DNA of 64,000 bases from Lentilactobacillus buchneri (lineage in GTDB: Bacteria; Bacillota; Bacilli; Lactobacillales; Lactobacillaceae): assembly GCF_018314255.1 (NCBI RefSeq), contig NZ_CP073066.1, forward strand, positions 992,001 to 1,056,000. The letters are read 5' to 3'. Under the pieces are notes generated by a model that saw only the letters and a program-made list of their open reading frames with translations, was not told where the DNA came from and made no database searches. Shown piece after piece: positions 1-9,153 of this stretch. The position numbers and the translations under genes are program-made. Every line of letters begins with the position of its first letter. The stretch's first letter is position 1.

Positions 1-1269
1 GCCAGCCTTACTGACACCATCACGTAAGGCATTGTTCATAATGATTCCAAAAATTGAAGCCGTGAATGTCTGACTGAGCATCCGAATCAAGAAACTAAAC
101 GAAGTCGCAATCGGGATATCCGTCGGGTTGGCATCTTGCTGGACTTTAACTTGGAGTTCATTAAAGCAGGCTCCGTTCCCGAATCCTTCAAAGGCGCCGG
201 CAATCAATAGCACCCAATAAGGCGTTTGAACGCCAGAGATGACCATGATGATAAAGGAAATCATTAACATGACGATCCCCATGGCAATTACCCGTTGTGG
301 CGACAAAAAGTTCCGGATGGGGGCAACGACCTCTGACCCGATAAAATCGGTAAAGGCACCGGGAATTTGCGTGGCACCACCAATCAGGGCAGGGGTTGCC
401 AACAACCCTTGCGCCCACATTGGACTATAAATCAGGAAGGCAATAAACGCTCCCCAGATTAATGTGAACAGAACAAAGTCAATCATCAACGGCAGGTTCT
501 TGAATAATCGACTTGGGATAATCGGATCGTCGACATTCTCTTCCAAAATCCCCATGACAATCAGGACAATAATGGAAAATCCAATCACGGCCAGCACCAA
601 AATCAAGTTGGCATTGCCGATCATTTCAATTCCGGCAAGCAAACCCACCAATCCAATAGTCATCATAATGGCTCCCCGGTAGTCAACTGCTTGGGTCTGG
701 CGAGTTTCATGACTGACTTTGTAATAGATTTGGACCAAGGCAATTGAGATCAGGCCAATCGGCACGTTCAGATAAAAGACCCAGTGCCAACTAAATGTAT
801 CAACGATATAACCACCCACTAGTGGGCCGATAATCGTGGCCATGCTATAACTAGCAGAAACAAATCCCAACACCTGCATTCGTTTGCGGGGATTCTTGTA
901 CATTCTGGCATAGATAATGTATGGCAGCGAAACCGTTCCCCCATTACCAATTCCCATCAAGGTTCGGGCGAGAATCAAGAAGACAATATTTGGCGCCATC
1001 CCTTGTAGAAATGAGCCAACCACAAATAAGGTGGCTGCTAACTGGTAGCTGCGCTTGTTGCCGATGTGTTCCCCCAATTTACTCCATAAAGGTGTACTGA
1101 CCGCGGTTCCCAACAGGAAAACGGCGACGATCCACCCCATTAATTCAATTCCGTGGAGATCGGATATAATTGCTGGTAAAGCAGTATTGATGGTTGTGTT
1201 GTCCAGTCCACTCATTGCGTTTGACAGCAACAGTGCACAAGTCACAATCATGATATCGCGTTTAGACAA
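1..1269 (-). CDS. DHA2-family MFS multidrug efflux transporter (3' part cut by window edge)
   Basis: Translation of the complement gives 423 residues with no stop up to base 1, so the C-terminus lies outside the window. The protein is a chain of hydrophobic helices. The N-terminal half carries the motif pattern of 14-helix drug/H+ antiporters (SGLDNTTINTALPAI near the start, then GWIVAVFLLGTAVSTPLW, and RTLMGIGNGGTVSLPYII). The start is TTG at 1269, placed behind an AAAGAGGAGA ribosome site. Family members run about 470-500 residues, so roughly 50-80 are missing. It is transcribed divergently from the acetyltransferase gene at 1441. The substrate cannot be read from sequence. Confidence 0.88.
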   Translation of the reverse strand, partial: MSKRDIMIVTCALLLSNAMSGLDNTTINTALPAIISDLHGIELMGWIVAVFLLGTAVSTPLWSKLGEHIGNKRSYQLAATLFVVGSFLQGMAPNIVFLILARTLMGIGNGGTVSLPYIIYARMYKNPRKRMQVLGFVSASYSMATIIGPLVGGYIVDTFSWHWVFYLNVPIGLISIALVQIYYKVSHETRQTQAVDYRGAIMMTIGLVGLLAGIEMIGNANLILVLAVIGFSIIVLIVMGILEENVDDPIIPSRLFKNLPLMIDFVLFTLIWGAFIAFLIYSPMWAQGLLATPALIGGATQIPGAFTDFIGSEVVAPIRNFLSPQRVIAMGIVMLMISFIIMVISGVQTPYWVLLIAGAFEGFGNGACFNELQVKVQQDANPTDIPIATSFSFLIRMLSQTFTASIFGIIMNNALRDGVSKAG

Positions 1270-1440
1270 GATATTCTCCTCTTTCTTATAAAAGTCACTC
1301 TTTCTATACTACAACTTTTATACCAGAATAAGAAAGTAAGAATTTCAAAACCGCCGAACTGTACAAAAATATCTTCGACACTTCTCCCCTGTTGGATCGC
1401 CAAAAATGATAAGCTTGAGTCATCAAAGGAGGGTTCCACC

Positions 1441-2049
1441 ATGAATAATCTCGAGCGAAAAGCCAAACATCTGCTGTATCACCCGGACGTTCCGGAATTA
1501 ATGGATCGACAACAGGAATACCTGGAGAAATTGTATTCATTTAACATGACATCCCCAAAAGAAACCGACAAACGCAATCAGTTGCTGACTGAAATGTGCG
1601 CGGAAGTCGGCGAAAACTGCTACATTGAACCGCCCATGCACGCTAACTGGGGCGCTCACCATCTTCATTTAGGCAATGATGTGTACATCAATTTCAACTT
1701 AACCTTGGTGGACGATGATGACATCACCATTGGCAATCACTGTATGATCGGCCCCAACGTGGTAATGAGCACTGCTGGGCATCCGGTCCTGCCGATTCTG
1801 AGGAAAAACGGTTACCAATATAATTTCCCAATCACCATAAAAGATAACGTCTGGATCGGCTCCGGTGTCCAAATCTTACCAGGAGTCACCATTGGCAGCA
1901 ATACCGTCATCGGTGCCGGCAGCGTGGTGACCAAAGATATTCCCGATAATGTTGTCGCATATGGTAATCCTTGTCGGGTGGCCCGATCGATTAACGATCA
2001 TGATAAGGAATATTACTTCAAGTCGCATAAGTTGGATGTCTGGGAGTAG
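1441..2049 (+). CDS. Maltose/galactoside O-acetyltransferase family (left-handed beta-helix)
   Basis: This 202-residue protein matches the Maa/LacA family, which moves acetyl from acetyl-CoA to sugar hydroxyls in the cytoplasm. An N-terminal maltose-acetyltransferase segment (about residues 1-60) is followed by hexapeptide repeats (DDDITIGNHCMIGPNVVM and IGSGVQILPGVTIGSNTVIG). The family's catalytic histidine is seen in STAGHP near residue 114, and the typical C-terminal VAYGNPCRVAR closes the helix. The start has a strong AAAGGAGGG site. Family length is 185-205, so the gene is complete. A bidirectional terminator follows. Sugar specificity is unknown. Confidence 0.93.
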   Translation: MNNLERKAKHLLYHPDVPELMDRQQEYLEKLYSFNMTSPKETDKRNQLLTEMCAEVGENCYIEPPMHANWGAHHLHLGNDVYINFNLTLVDDDDITIGNHCMIGPNVVMSTAGHPVLPILRKNGYQYNFPITIKDNVWIGSGVQILPGVTIGSNTVIGAGSVVTKDIPDNVVAYGNPCRVARSINDHDKEYYFKSHKLDVWE

Positions 2050-2061
2050 CCTTAAAAACAT

Positions 2062-2112
2062 AAAAATGCCAGTTAGAAACTGATGATCATCAGTTTTCTA
2101 ACTGGCATTTTT
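2062..2112. terminator. Bidirectional rho-independent terminator
   Basis: An 18-bp arm starting AAAAATGCCAGTTAG is repeated in reverse after a short CTGATGATCATCAG centre and ends in a T run on both strands. It lies between the convergent acetyltransferase and alpha-galactosidase genes. Confidence 0.9.
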
Positions 2113-2127
2113 GGTTATTTTAATTGA

Positions 2128-4353
2128 TTATTTGACGGCATCAATGACAAACAGCTTTGAATTAAAGTCAGCCGACTGATCAGTTCCGTGCGTTTCATGG
2201 AGAATGTCACTTACAAACAATCCAGCGTTCATCAACTCATCGCCGTAGAACTGTTCGCTACCACCATTAACGGTGTACTTGGTGTCAGGGTCGAGCCCTT
2301 TAAGGTACAAGCGGATGTAACCGGTGTTTGGTCGATTCAAAATTTGATAACGCGCAGCGATTGCGTGCTTTTGATCATCGCTGACGACTTCCCAGCTCAT
2401 GACGTTACCGCCATTGGCAAATGGGTTATCGATTCGATAGAATTTCCCAAACTGGAAGAGTTGGCGATGTTCCTTGTAGAAGGCAGTCTGTTCTTTGACC
2501 TGTTGTTGTTCTTCCGGAGACATCTTGGTAATATCCAGTTCATAGCCAAAATCACCGAAGTAAGCAACATTGGCACGGGTCTTCAAAGAAGTGATCCGGC
2601 CGACTTGATCATTTGGCACGGCTGAGACATGGGCACCCATCATCGTTTGCGGGTAACCATAAGATGTGCCAAATTGAATCAGCATCCGCTCAACTGCATC
2701 GGTGTCATCGCTGGTCCAAGCTTGAGGAGCATAGTACATCATCCCCAAGTCGAAGCGACCGCCACCAGACGAGCAGGATTCGAACAGGACATCCGGATAA
2801 GCTTTGACCAAGCGGTCATAGAGCTGATAAACACCGAGAATGTATCGGTGCGGCACTTCTAATTGGTCGTCAGCACTGAGCTGACTGCTGTAAGTCTCGG
2901 TAATGTTGCGATTCATATCCCATTTGATGTAATCCAGCTTGGTCATCTCAATGATCTTGCTCATGGCATCGAAGAGATAGTCGACAACTTCGGACCGGGT
3001 CATATCGAGCACGAACTGCTGACGCTCAGGTGAAGCGTGGCGTCCGGGGGCGTTGATTAACCAATCTGGATGTTGCTTATACAACTCACTATCAATTGAA
3101 ATCATTTCTGGTTCGAACCACAGGCCAAACTTCAATCCCAAGTCATGAATCTTTTGGGTAAACGTCCCAAACCCGCTCGGGAACTTCGGCTCGTTGACAA
3201 ACCAATCACCCAATGAGCTGTCGTCATTGTTTCGGTGACCAAACCAGCCGTCATCCAAGACAAACATTTCCAGTCCCAGCTTCTTGGCGGTGGTCGCGAA
3301 GCTTAACAACTTGTCTTCATCAAAGTCCATAAAGGTGGCTTCCCAATTATTAATCAACGTTGGCCGCTGCTCGTGGGCAAATCGTGGGTTAACCAGGTGA
3401 TCTTGGTAGAAGGCGCCCATTTGCTGGCTTAACTGGTTCATTCCAGCATCCGTGTAACTGAGAACAGCTTCGGGAGTCTGGAATTTGTCGCCCGGCTTGA
3501 GATTCCAAGCGAATTCTTCTGGGTTAATCCCCACAAGAACCCGGCTGGCATCATACTGATCAACTTGAACCTGGTCGGAAAAGTTCCCGGAATAAATCAG
3601 ATTAAAACCAAAGACTGAACCCTGTGCATCATCAGTATTCGGACGTGCCAGCATCACAAAGGGATTTTGTTGATGACTGGAAGTACCGCGGAGGCTGCCA
3701 ACACTTTGAACACCGGAGCGTAAGTGCGTTCGAATCATATGACGTTCGCGGGCCCAGGCACCAGAGAACTGAATGAAATCGTAGTCGGCATCTGGTAAAT
3801 CAAGCTGGGCGCTGGCTGCCGAATTCAACCTGAGCTTTTCATTACCCTGGTTCTGGAACTCTGCGCTGCGGACGATGACATCTTGATGGGGAAAAATCGT
3901 GTAGTTCAAATGCATCACTAATCCCAACAATTTGTCCCGTAATGCAATCGTCAAAGTCTGGGCGTCGTCATCCATATCATCAAATGCCGATGGCAGCCCG
4001 GCCAAGCGTTGTTTACCGTCCACCAACTCGTAACTCTCATACTTAAATTCAGTAATGCGGCTGCCATTTGCTTGCGCAACTTGGTAGGCTGGGTAACGGA
4101 AATCACCCTTCCCCAAGCTGGCATATTCTTGTTTAAGGACCTGCGGCTGCACGTCCTTATGGTCAAGTCGCCAAACAGCGGCGGCATTATGCCACTCTCT
4201 GGTTATCAAATTATCGTATGAAGGCTTTGAGTGAACCCGTTTGCCATAATAGATCTGGCCGAGTTCACCATTTTCCATCATGTGAAAAATGTAGCTGGTA
4301 TGGTCCGTCTGTAAATGAAACAGCAGATTCTGATCTTCAATTCTAATTGCCAC
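2128..4353 (-). CDS. melA: Alpha-galactosidase, GH36
   Basis: A 741-residue GH36 enzyme that removes terminal alpha-galactose from melibiose, raffinose and stachyose in the cytoplasm. The nucleophile aspartate sits in KWDMNRN (residue 479) and the acid/base aspartate in TSDDTDAVERM (residue 549). SSGGGRFDLGM and the N-terminal beta-sandwich region are also present. Length matches tetrameric GH36 enzymes (about 730-745). Start choice: a TTG at 4362 abuts the AAAAGGGA ribosome site directly, so GTG at 4353, nine bases after that site, is more credible. It lies 33 bp downstream of the permease gene on the same strand and forms one operon with it. The symbol follows lactobacillus usage; agaA or rafA would be equivalent. 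Confidence 0.95.
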   Translation of the reverse strand: MAIRIEDQNLLFHLQTDHTSYIFHMMENGELGQIYYGKRVHSKPSYDNLITREWHNAAAVWRLDHKDVQPQVLKQEYASLGKGDFRYPAYQVAQANGSRITEFKYESYELVDGKQRLAGLPSAFDDMDDDAQTLTIALRDKLLGLVMHLNYTIFPHQDVIVRSAEFQNQGNEKLRLNSAASAQLDLPDADYDFIQFSGAWARERHMIRTHLRSGVQSVGSLRGTSSHQQNPFVMLARPNTDDAQGSVFGFNLIYSGNFSDQVQVDQYDASRVLVGINPEEFAWNLKPGDKFQTPEAVLSYTDAGMNQLSQQMGAFYQDHLVNPRFAHEQRPTLINNWEATFMDFDEDKLLSFATTAKKLGLEMFVLDDGWFGHRNNDDSSLGDWFVNEPKFPSGFGTFTQKIHDLGLKFGLWFEPEMISIDSELYKQHPDWLINAPGRHASPERQQFVLDMTRSEVVDYLFDAMSKIIEMTKLDYIKWDMNRNITETYSSQLSADDQLEVPHRYILGVYQLYDRLVKAYPDVLFESCSSGGGRFDLGMMYYAPQAWTSDDTDAVERMLIQFGTSYGYPQTMMGAHVSAVPNDQVGRITSLKTRANVAYFGDFGYELDITKMSPEEQQQVKEQTAFYKEHRQLFQFGKFYRIDNPFANGGNVMSWEVVSDDQKHAIAARYQILNRPNTGYIRLYLKGLDPDTKYTVNGGSEQFYGDELMNAGLFVSDILHETHGTDQSADFNSKLFVIDAVK

Positions 4354-4386
4354 GTTTATCAATCCCTTTTCAGTTTTTGTTAAGCG

Positions 4387-6357
4387 TTACTTCTGATCAC
4401 TATCGTCTGATGATTCTTCAGGTTTGGACAATGTCAGTAAATCATCACCGTGGTTAACATCCCCGGACTCAACTGTGTAGTTGAAGTCTTTGATATCTTT
4501 CCAGTTATTGATAACCACCATAACTGTGTCATCATAGCCGGCCTTCTTAATTGCTGGGTCCCAGAATTCAAGCAATTCTTGGCCTTCAGTAACGTGCTGA
4601 CCCTTTTGAACGTATTGAACAAATCCGGTTCCACGCATTTCAACGGTGCCGATTCCAATATGAATCAGTGTCAGGATACCGTTATCTGAACGAAGTCCGA
4701 TGGCATGACGGGTTGGGAAGGTTGCTTCAACCGTTCCGTCAAATGGTGCAAAGACCTTACCATCAGATGGTTTGATAGCAAATCCTTTACCCATGTTCCC
4801 AGAGGCAAAGTTTTGATCGGACACATCTGAAAGGGCAATCATTGTTCCGCTAATCGGCGCTTTATAGGTCGTATCTTTGGCAACTTCTTTAACGATGTCG
4901 GCCATTGATTCCTCTCCGTTAGTTTCCAAATGCTCGTTCCAAGTCTTTTCAAGTTCATCAACAATCTTGGCATGTTCTTTTTCATCCAAGGTGACTTTCT
5001 TGAAGAAGATGAAGGTTCCACTCAAAATCAGTAAGGCAGGAATACCGAACATGAACAGCTTGAAAATAATTTGTCCATGAGTTGTAATGTCGCTGGCAGT
5101 CGCACCAGCAGTCATTCCTGCAAGAACGGCAGCAATCCCAACAACCCAGTTGGAAAGAGCCCCACCTAATTTATCAAGCAGTGGACGAACAGCTAAGGTT
5201 AATGATTCATCACGGTGTCCAAATTTTAACTGACCATATTCAACTGAATCACTCAAGATCATCAAAACAACCAAGAAAATCAGTGGTTGTGGAATACAGA
5301 AGAGAATTGCGGCGAGCAGAACCAGTGGTAATGATGTGCCGGCAAATGTGAATAAGATGATTGAAACGATCATAATGCTAATAGATAGGAAGAAAACGTT
5401 CCGACGGCTGTATTTCTGTGCCAACGGTGGGAACAGTAACACTGAAATAATTCCGATTACCATGTTCAATGAAGCCAACACAGAGAATTCGCCTGGTTTA
5501 CCCATGATATAAGTGAAGTAGTAAAGTTCAAGTGAGTTGGTAATGGCAATTCCTGAGGTGTACAGACCATAAGTCAATGATAACCACATTAACTGGTCGT
5601 TACGGGCTAACACTTTGAACACATCACGCATCCGGGTCTTTTCAGCATTTTTACGCAGTAATGAATCGTTTTCCTTAGTTCCCATGGCAACAACAACAGC
5701 TGACAGCCAGGAAATCAGGCCAATGATGGCACCAAACATGAACCAGCCTCGCAGGTCACCTTGACCATGGTTGGCATTGATTGAGAAGAACACAACCAGC
5801 GGCATTACGATAACCCCAACAATGTTGGCACCAATGTTGGAACCGACCCGGGCAAACGTTGCCGTTTTTTCACGTTCTGCAGAATCAAATGAGATCGCTG
5901 GAATCATTGACCAGAAACCAACGTCTTTAAATGAATAGAAGATATCCATGGTGATGTACAAAACACCAAAGATTAACAGGTACAACAATGGGTTGGATTG
6001 GTTCAAACCACCCATATTAGTGAATAAAATAGCTAATGTAATGGAACCAACCGTCCCACCAGCGAGGATCCAAGGTTTAAAATGGCCCCACTTGGTTTCG
6101 GTATTATCAATGGTGTTTCCAATAAATGGATCAATGGCTAATTCAACAAAACGTAACAGTGAAATAATCGTGGTGATCCAAAAGATCATTCGATCATTTT
6201 GTCCGCCCGCACTTTTATCGAACAAGTGAGAGGTGACAAACATAATAAAGTAGGTCGACAGCGTTGCGTAGAACATATCATGACCGAACGCACCAAATGA
6301 GTACGATAATCGAGATGTGATTCTACGACCAGTAGTAATGTTGGTATTACTTGCCAT
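4387..6357 (-). CDS. Galactoside:cation symporter of the GPH family with C-terminal EIIA domain
   Basis: A 656-residue LacS/RafP-type permease. Residues 1 to about 470 form the 12-helix GPH transport domain (FGHDMFYATLSTYFIMF at the start, SFKDVGFWSMIPAISFD in the middle). The last ~170 residues are a glucose-type EIIA domain with the phosphorylatable histidine region TLIHIGIGTVEMRGTGF. HPr-dependent phosphorylation of this histidine tunes transport in LacS. Coupling to an alpha-galactosidase points to melibiose or raffinose-type sugars. The start follows GGGGGAT. The promoter overlaps a perfect cre-like operator (6407-6421). Confidence 0.94.
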   Translation of the reverse strand: MASNTNITTGRRITSRLSYSFGAFGHDMFYATLSTYFIMFVTSHLFDKSAGGQNDRMIFWITTIISLLRFVELAIDPFIGNTIDNTETKWGHFKPWILAGGTVGSITLAILFTNMGGLNQSNPLLYLLIFGVLYITMDIFYSFKDVGFWSMIPAISFDSAEREKTATFARVGSNIGANIVGVIVMPLVVFFSINANHGQGDLRGWFMFGAIIGLISWLSAVVVAMGTKENDSLLRKNAEKTRMRDVFKVLARNDQLMWLSLTYGLYTSGIAITNSLELYYFTYIMGKPGEFSVLASLNMVIGIISVLLFPPLAQKYSRRNVFFLSISIMIVSIILFTFAGTSLPLVLLAAILFCIPQPLIFLVVLMILSDSVEYGQLKFGHRDESLTLAVRPLLDKLGGALSNWVVGIAAVLAGMTAGATASDITTHGQIIFKLFMFGIPALLILSGTFIFFKKVTLDEKEHAKIVDELEKTWNEHLETNGEESMADIVKEVAKDTTYKAPISGTMIALSDVSDQNFASGNMGKGFAIKPSDGKVFAPFDGTVEATFPTRHAIGLRSDNGILTLIHIGIGTVEMRGTGFVQYVQKGQHVTEGQELLEFWDPAIKKAGYDDTVMVVINNWKDIKDFNYTVESGDVNHGDDLLTLSKPEESSDDSDQK

Positions 6358-6405
6358 AAATTAATCCCCCATAAAAATAAATTTTAAAAAATAATTGCTA
6401 TCTAG

Positions 6406-6434
6406 AATGTAAACGTTTACAGTTAAATTGTCAA
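6406..6434 (-). promoter_or_regulatory. Promoter of the galactoside permease/alpha-galactosidase operon
   Basis: A TTGACA -35 box (6434-6429) and a TACATT -10 box (6411-6406) are separated by exactly 17 bp. The operator palindrome covers the -10 box and half the spacer, so bound repressor would block RNA polymerase. Confidence 0.75.
6407..6421. promoter_or_regulatory. cre / LacI-family operator
   Basis: ATGTAAACGTTTACA is a perfect palindrome around a central CG and fits the catabolite-response consensus WTGNAANCGNWNNCW at every position. It may bind CcpA, the divergently encoded LacI-type regulator at 7572, or both. Sequence alone cannot separate these. Confidence 0.8.
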
Positions 6435-6509
6435 TAAATTTTATTAAAACAAACCAAAGATTTATTAAAACGGTAGATTGTAAAATTAATCCGAACGCTG
6501 TTCGGGCAA

Positions 6510-6572
6510 AAAAGATCAGCTTCCTTTAAAATGGTGTTTACCACAAACCCATCTTTTAGGAGCTGATCTTTT
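6510..6572 (+). promoter_or_regulatory. Hairpin sequestering the transposase ribosome site
   Basis: AAAAGATCAGCTTCCT (6510-6525) pairs with AGGAGCTGATCTTTT (6558-6572) with one bulged base. The right arm contains both the AGGAG ribosome site and the first bases of the TTG start codon. Read-through transcripts from outside would fold and hide them. Confidence 0.65.
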
Positions 6573-7500
6573 GTCTAGTATAACCTATTCCGAACGAATT
6601 AAAATCGAAACCTTTTGTGAACTAGGGCTGTCCAATATCCAAATGGGCGTTCGGCTGAACCGATCACCGTCAACAATTTCTTATGAATTATCTCGATGTC
6701 AACCTTATCAGGCTGAATTAGCACAAACAGATGCCGAATACAAGCGATCACGATGTGGTCGGAAAACTAAGCTGAGCGATGAGTTAAAGCAAAAAATTCT
6801 CAACCATTTACGTCTAAGCTGGTCACCAGGAATGATTGCTCACGAATTTAAACTAGCTACTAAATCTATTTATAATTGGCTAAATCAGGGGAGAATTGAT
6901 TTCTCCTTGAATGATCTACCTGAACATGGCGTACGCCAACGGCGTAACGTTGACCAACGATCCAAATATAATCAATCTTTGGGGCGATCAATTGAACAGC
7001 GTCCCATGATGATTAATCAACGTAATCGCATCGGCGATTTTGAACTAGATACAGTCGTTGGTCCTCGTGGGCATAGTAAGGCAGTTTTATTAACTTTAAT
7101 CGATCGCAAATCACGGTTCCTTTGGGCATACCGGTTAAAAGATCGGACGACAGCGACTGTTAATGAAGCACTAACTAAGTTCCTAACCACTTTTAATGGT
7201 CCGGTGCACAGCTTTACTGTGGACCGTGGCACTGAGTTTAGTGGGCTAGTATCACTTGAATCACAATATGGTATTAAGACCTATTACTGCCATGCTTATA
7301 CGCCAGCTGAGCGCGGCAGTAATGAACGATTTAATCGGAACTTACGCTATTTTTATCCTAAGGGGACTTATTTTGAGCACATTAGTGCTCAAGGCTTGAA
7401 AACCACCTTACTCGAAATTAATCAGAGACCACTTAAAATACTTGACTGGCAAACACCTTATCAGGTCATGCTGACCAATTTGTCAAAAAATTCGGATTAA
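6571..7500 (+). CDS. IS30-family transposase
   Basis: The 309-residue product has an N-terminal helix-turn-helix region (RIKIETFCELGLSNIQMG, then RSPSTISYELSR) and an rve-type DDE catalytic core. The acidic residues appear in FELDTVVG, FTVDRGTEF and GSNERFNRNLRYFYPKG. It starts with TTG eight bases after AGGAG. It appears intact, and the matching inverted repeats and target duplication suggest a recent, possibly mobile copy. Confidence 0.95.
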   Translation: MSSITYSERIKIETFCELGLSNIQMGVRLNRSPSTISYELSRCQPYQAELAQTDAEYKRSRCGRKTKLSDELKQKILNHLRLSWSPGMIAHEFKLATKSIYNWLNQGRIDFSLNDLPEHGVRQRRNVDQRSKYNQSLGRSIEQRPMMINQRNRIGDFELDTVVGPRGHSKAVLLTLIDRKSRFLWAYRLKDRTTATVNEALTKFLTTFNGPVHSFTVDRGTEFSGLVSLESQYGIKTYYCHAYTPAERGSNERFNRNLRYFYPKGTYFEHISAQGLKTTLLEINQRPLKILDWQTPYQVMLTNLSKNSD

Positions 7501-7571
7501 ATTTGCAATCTACCAAACATTTAATTGTGTTTAACTAGAGGTAATACAATTCAATTGAGGAGTGAAGATGG

Positions 7572-8585
7572 ATGGCGACAATCAAAGACATTTCCCGACT
7601 GGCGCAGGTCTCACCCGGGACCGTCTCGCGCGCGCTGAGTCCGGATAAAAGCGAATATGTGGCAAAAGAAACGCGCGACAAAGTGAGAGAAGTTGCTGAT
7701 AAGCTGGGTTATAAATACTCCCTAGCCCCCAAACCGGACAAAAATCAGTTGAACTTTGCGCTGATCACTACCCTCAGTCTGAAAGAAGAAACGCGCGATG
7801 AATACTGGCGGTTTGTCCGCAGAGGGGTCTATGAAGCTGCTAAATCTCAGAATATCAGTATCAAGCGGGTGGTCAGGTTGGATGAAGGCGTTGAGCCAAA
7901 CGATTTTGCGGCTTACGATGCCGTCATCGTCGTTGGCAGTCTTTCCAAATCCGCCATCAACGCCATTAAATCATTTAATCCCAACGTCGTTCTGGTTGAT
8001 GGCGGAAGTGATGTCGATGACGTTGTCGATACGGTTGATACGAATTTAGCTCAGCTAACGGATAAAGCCTTGAACGAAATGACACCGCATGCCCAAACAA
8101 TTGGTTTTATCGGCGGTTCCCGTCATGAAGTGAATTTGGACGGCAGCCAGGGTCGTATCATTGATGACGCACGGACCCTCACCTATAAAACATGGTGTTC
8201 GATCAACCATCATCAGCCAATCGTTAAATTGACGGACTGGACTACCAAGCAATCAATGGATGCCACTGATGACCTGCTGAATGAATATGGCAATCAACTC
8301 GACGGCCTGCTGGTCGCTTCCGACCCACTCTCAATTGGGGTGATGAAGGGCTTAGCCAAACACCACGTGGTTCCTGGAAAAAACGTCAAAATCATCAGTT
8401 TTGATGACTTGGAATTCGCTTCGTACCTGACACCATCGCTCACCAGCATTTGGCTGCCCAAAGTTGAATTGGGGTACGCAGCAGTCCTGCACGCCGAGAC
8501 CCTCGTCAAGTTCCCACGGGATTGGCACGTCAGAAATATCATCCCTGGCAAATTCCACTACCGGGAAACGTTTAATCCCGATTAG
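7572..8585 (+). CDS. LacI/GalR-family transcriptional regulator (galactoside operon)
   Basis: A 337-residue repressor. The N-terminal helix-turn-helix reads IKDISRLAQVSPGTVSRAL, followed by the hinge region and a periplasmic-binding-protein-like sugar domain (LLVASDPLSIGVMKGL and IISFDDLEFASYLTPSL). ATG at 7572 is nine bases after TTGAGGAG; an out-of-frame ATG at 7568 is ignored. It is divergent from the permease/alpha-galactosidase operon, so it is probably that operon's regulator. The IS30 copy now ends 57 bp before the gene, and only a weak TACAAT -10 remains on the near side. Its last 14 bases overlap the convergent thiW gene. Confidence 0.92.
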   Translation: MATIKDISRLAQVSPGTVSRALSPDKSEYVAKETRDKVREVADKLGYKYSLAPKPDKNQLNFALITTLSLKEETRDEYWRFVRRGVYEAAKSQNISIKRVVRLDEGVEPNDFAAYDAVIVVGSLSKSAINAIKSFNPNVVLVDGGSDVDDVVDTVDTNLAQLTDKALNEMTPHAQTIGFIGGSRHEVNLDGSQGRIIDDARTLTYKTWCSINHHQPIVKLTDWTTKQSMDATDDLLNEYGNQLDGLLVASDPLSIGVMKGLAKHHVVPGKNVKIISFDDLEFASYLTPSLTSIWLPKVELGYAAVLHAETLVKFPRDWHVRNIIPGKFHYRETFNPD

Positions 8586-9102
8586 TCTTGCGTCCGATCC
8601 CCAATTTGTCCTGTTGAGGTACAATGATCCGTTTCCAAATACTCTTGAGAATGATATAGCCGAAGATAACACCGACCAAGGCACTCAAGAAGAAACTGGG
8701 AATGAACAGATAAATCGCACCGGTGGTTCCCATCATCCAACTGGCAATCGGATAAGCAACGATTGCACCAATGATGCCAGTGCCGATCAATTCACCAAAT
8801 GCCGCAATAATCAGTCGATTGGTTTTCTGGAAAAGCCAGCCGACACAGAACGCACCGATCATACTGCCTGGAAATGCCAGGATAGTTCCGGTTCCCAATA
8901 AATTACGAATTAATGAAGTGATAAATGCCTGGGTGACTGCCCACCATGGGCCAACCAGGACACCGGAAATCAAATTGATCAAATGCTGCATCGGGGCCAC
9001 TTTGGCAACGCCGACAGTGAACTCAAACATACTGCCGCCGACCACGCCGATCGCAGATAGAATCGCCGTTAGCACCATTTTATAAGTCATATTTCTGTGC
9101 AT
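8572..9102 (-). CDS. thiW: ThiW, thiazole-precursor S component of an ECF transporter
   Basis: A 176-residue, mostly hydrophobic protein of the ThiW family, the substrate-binding membrane subunit thought to take up hydroxyethylthiazole with a shared ECF module. Recognisable segments are AILSAIGVVGGSMFEFTVGV, APMQHLINLISGVLVGPWWA and FPGSMIGAFCVGW. Start ATG at 9102 follows AAAGGAGG; a longer reading frame runs back into the riboswitch and is not used. A TPP riboswitch precedes it, which supports a thiamine role. Its 3' end overlaps the convergent LacI gene by 14 bp. Confidence 0.92.
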   Translation of the reverse strand: MHRNMTYKMVLTAILSAIGVVGGSMFEFTVGVAKVAPMQHLINLISGVLVGPWWAVTQAFITSLIRNLLGTGTILAFPGSMIGAFCVGWLFQKTNRLIIAAFGELIGTGIIGAIVAYPIASWMMGTTGAIYLFIPSFFLSALVGVIFGYIILKSIWKRIIVPQQDKLGIGRKTNRD

Positions 9103-9103
9103 A

Positions 9104-9141
9104 AAAAGCCTCCTTTCGTTAGATAACAAAAGGAGGCTTTT
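9104..9141 (-). promoter_or_regulatory. Expression-platform hairpin over the thiW ribosome site
   Basis: A 13-bp perfect stem (AAAAGCCTCCTTT against AAAGGAGGCTTTT) buries the AAAGGAGG site of thiW and ends two bases before the ATG. Only five T follow, so translational sequestration is more likely than termination. Confidence 0.75.
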
Positions 9142-9153
9142 GGCTTCTTTTAA

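Larger units (their letters stand above)
6472..7514 (+). mobile_element. IS30-family insertion sequence (1043 bp), complete
   Basis: Imperfect 24-bp terminal inverted repeats (left 6472-6495 beginning GGTAGATTG, right 7491-7514, 22 of 24 positions matching) flank a 309-codon transposase gene. A 4-bp direct duplication, AAAC, occurs at 6468-6471 and 7515-7518. The length and transposase size agree with what I recall for ISLpl1 of Lactobacillus plantarum, but identity was not checked. The element lies between the permease operator and the LacI-type regulator. Confidence 0.93.

Noticed and set aside
2188..2625. 145-codon ORF antisense to the alpha-galactosidase gene
   Set aside because: It lies inside the GH36 gene, lacks a ribosome site and resembles no family.
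9104..9141. Plain terminator after the TPP aptamer
   Set aside because: The stem includes the ribosome site and is followed directly by the start codon with only five T; sequestration fits better, although termination is not excluded.
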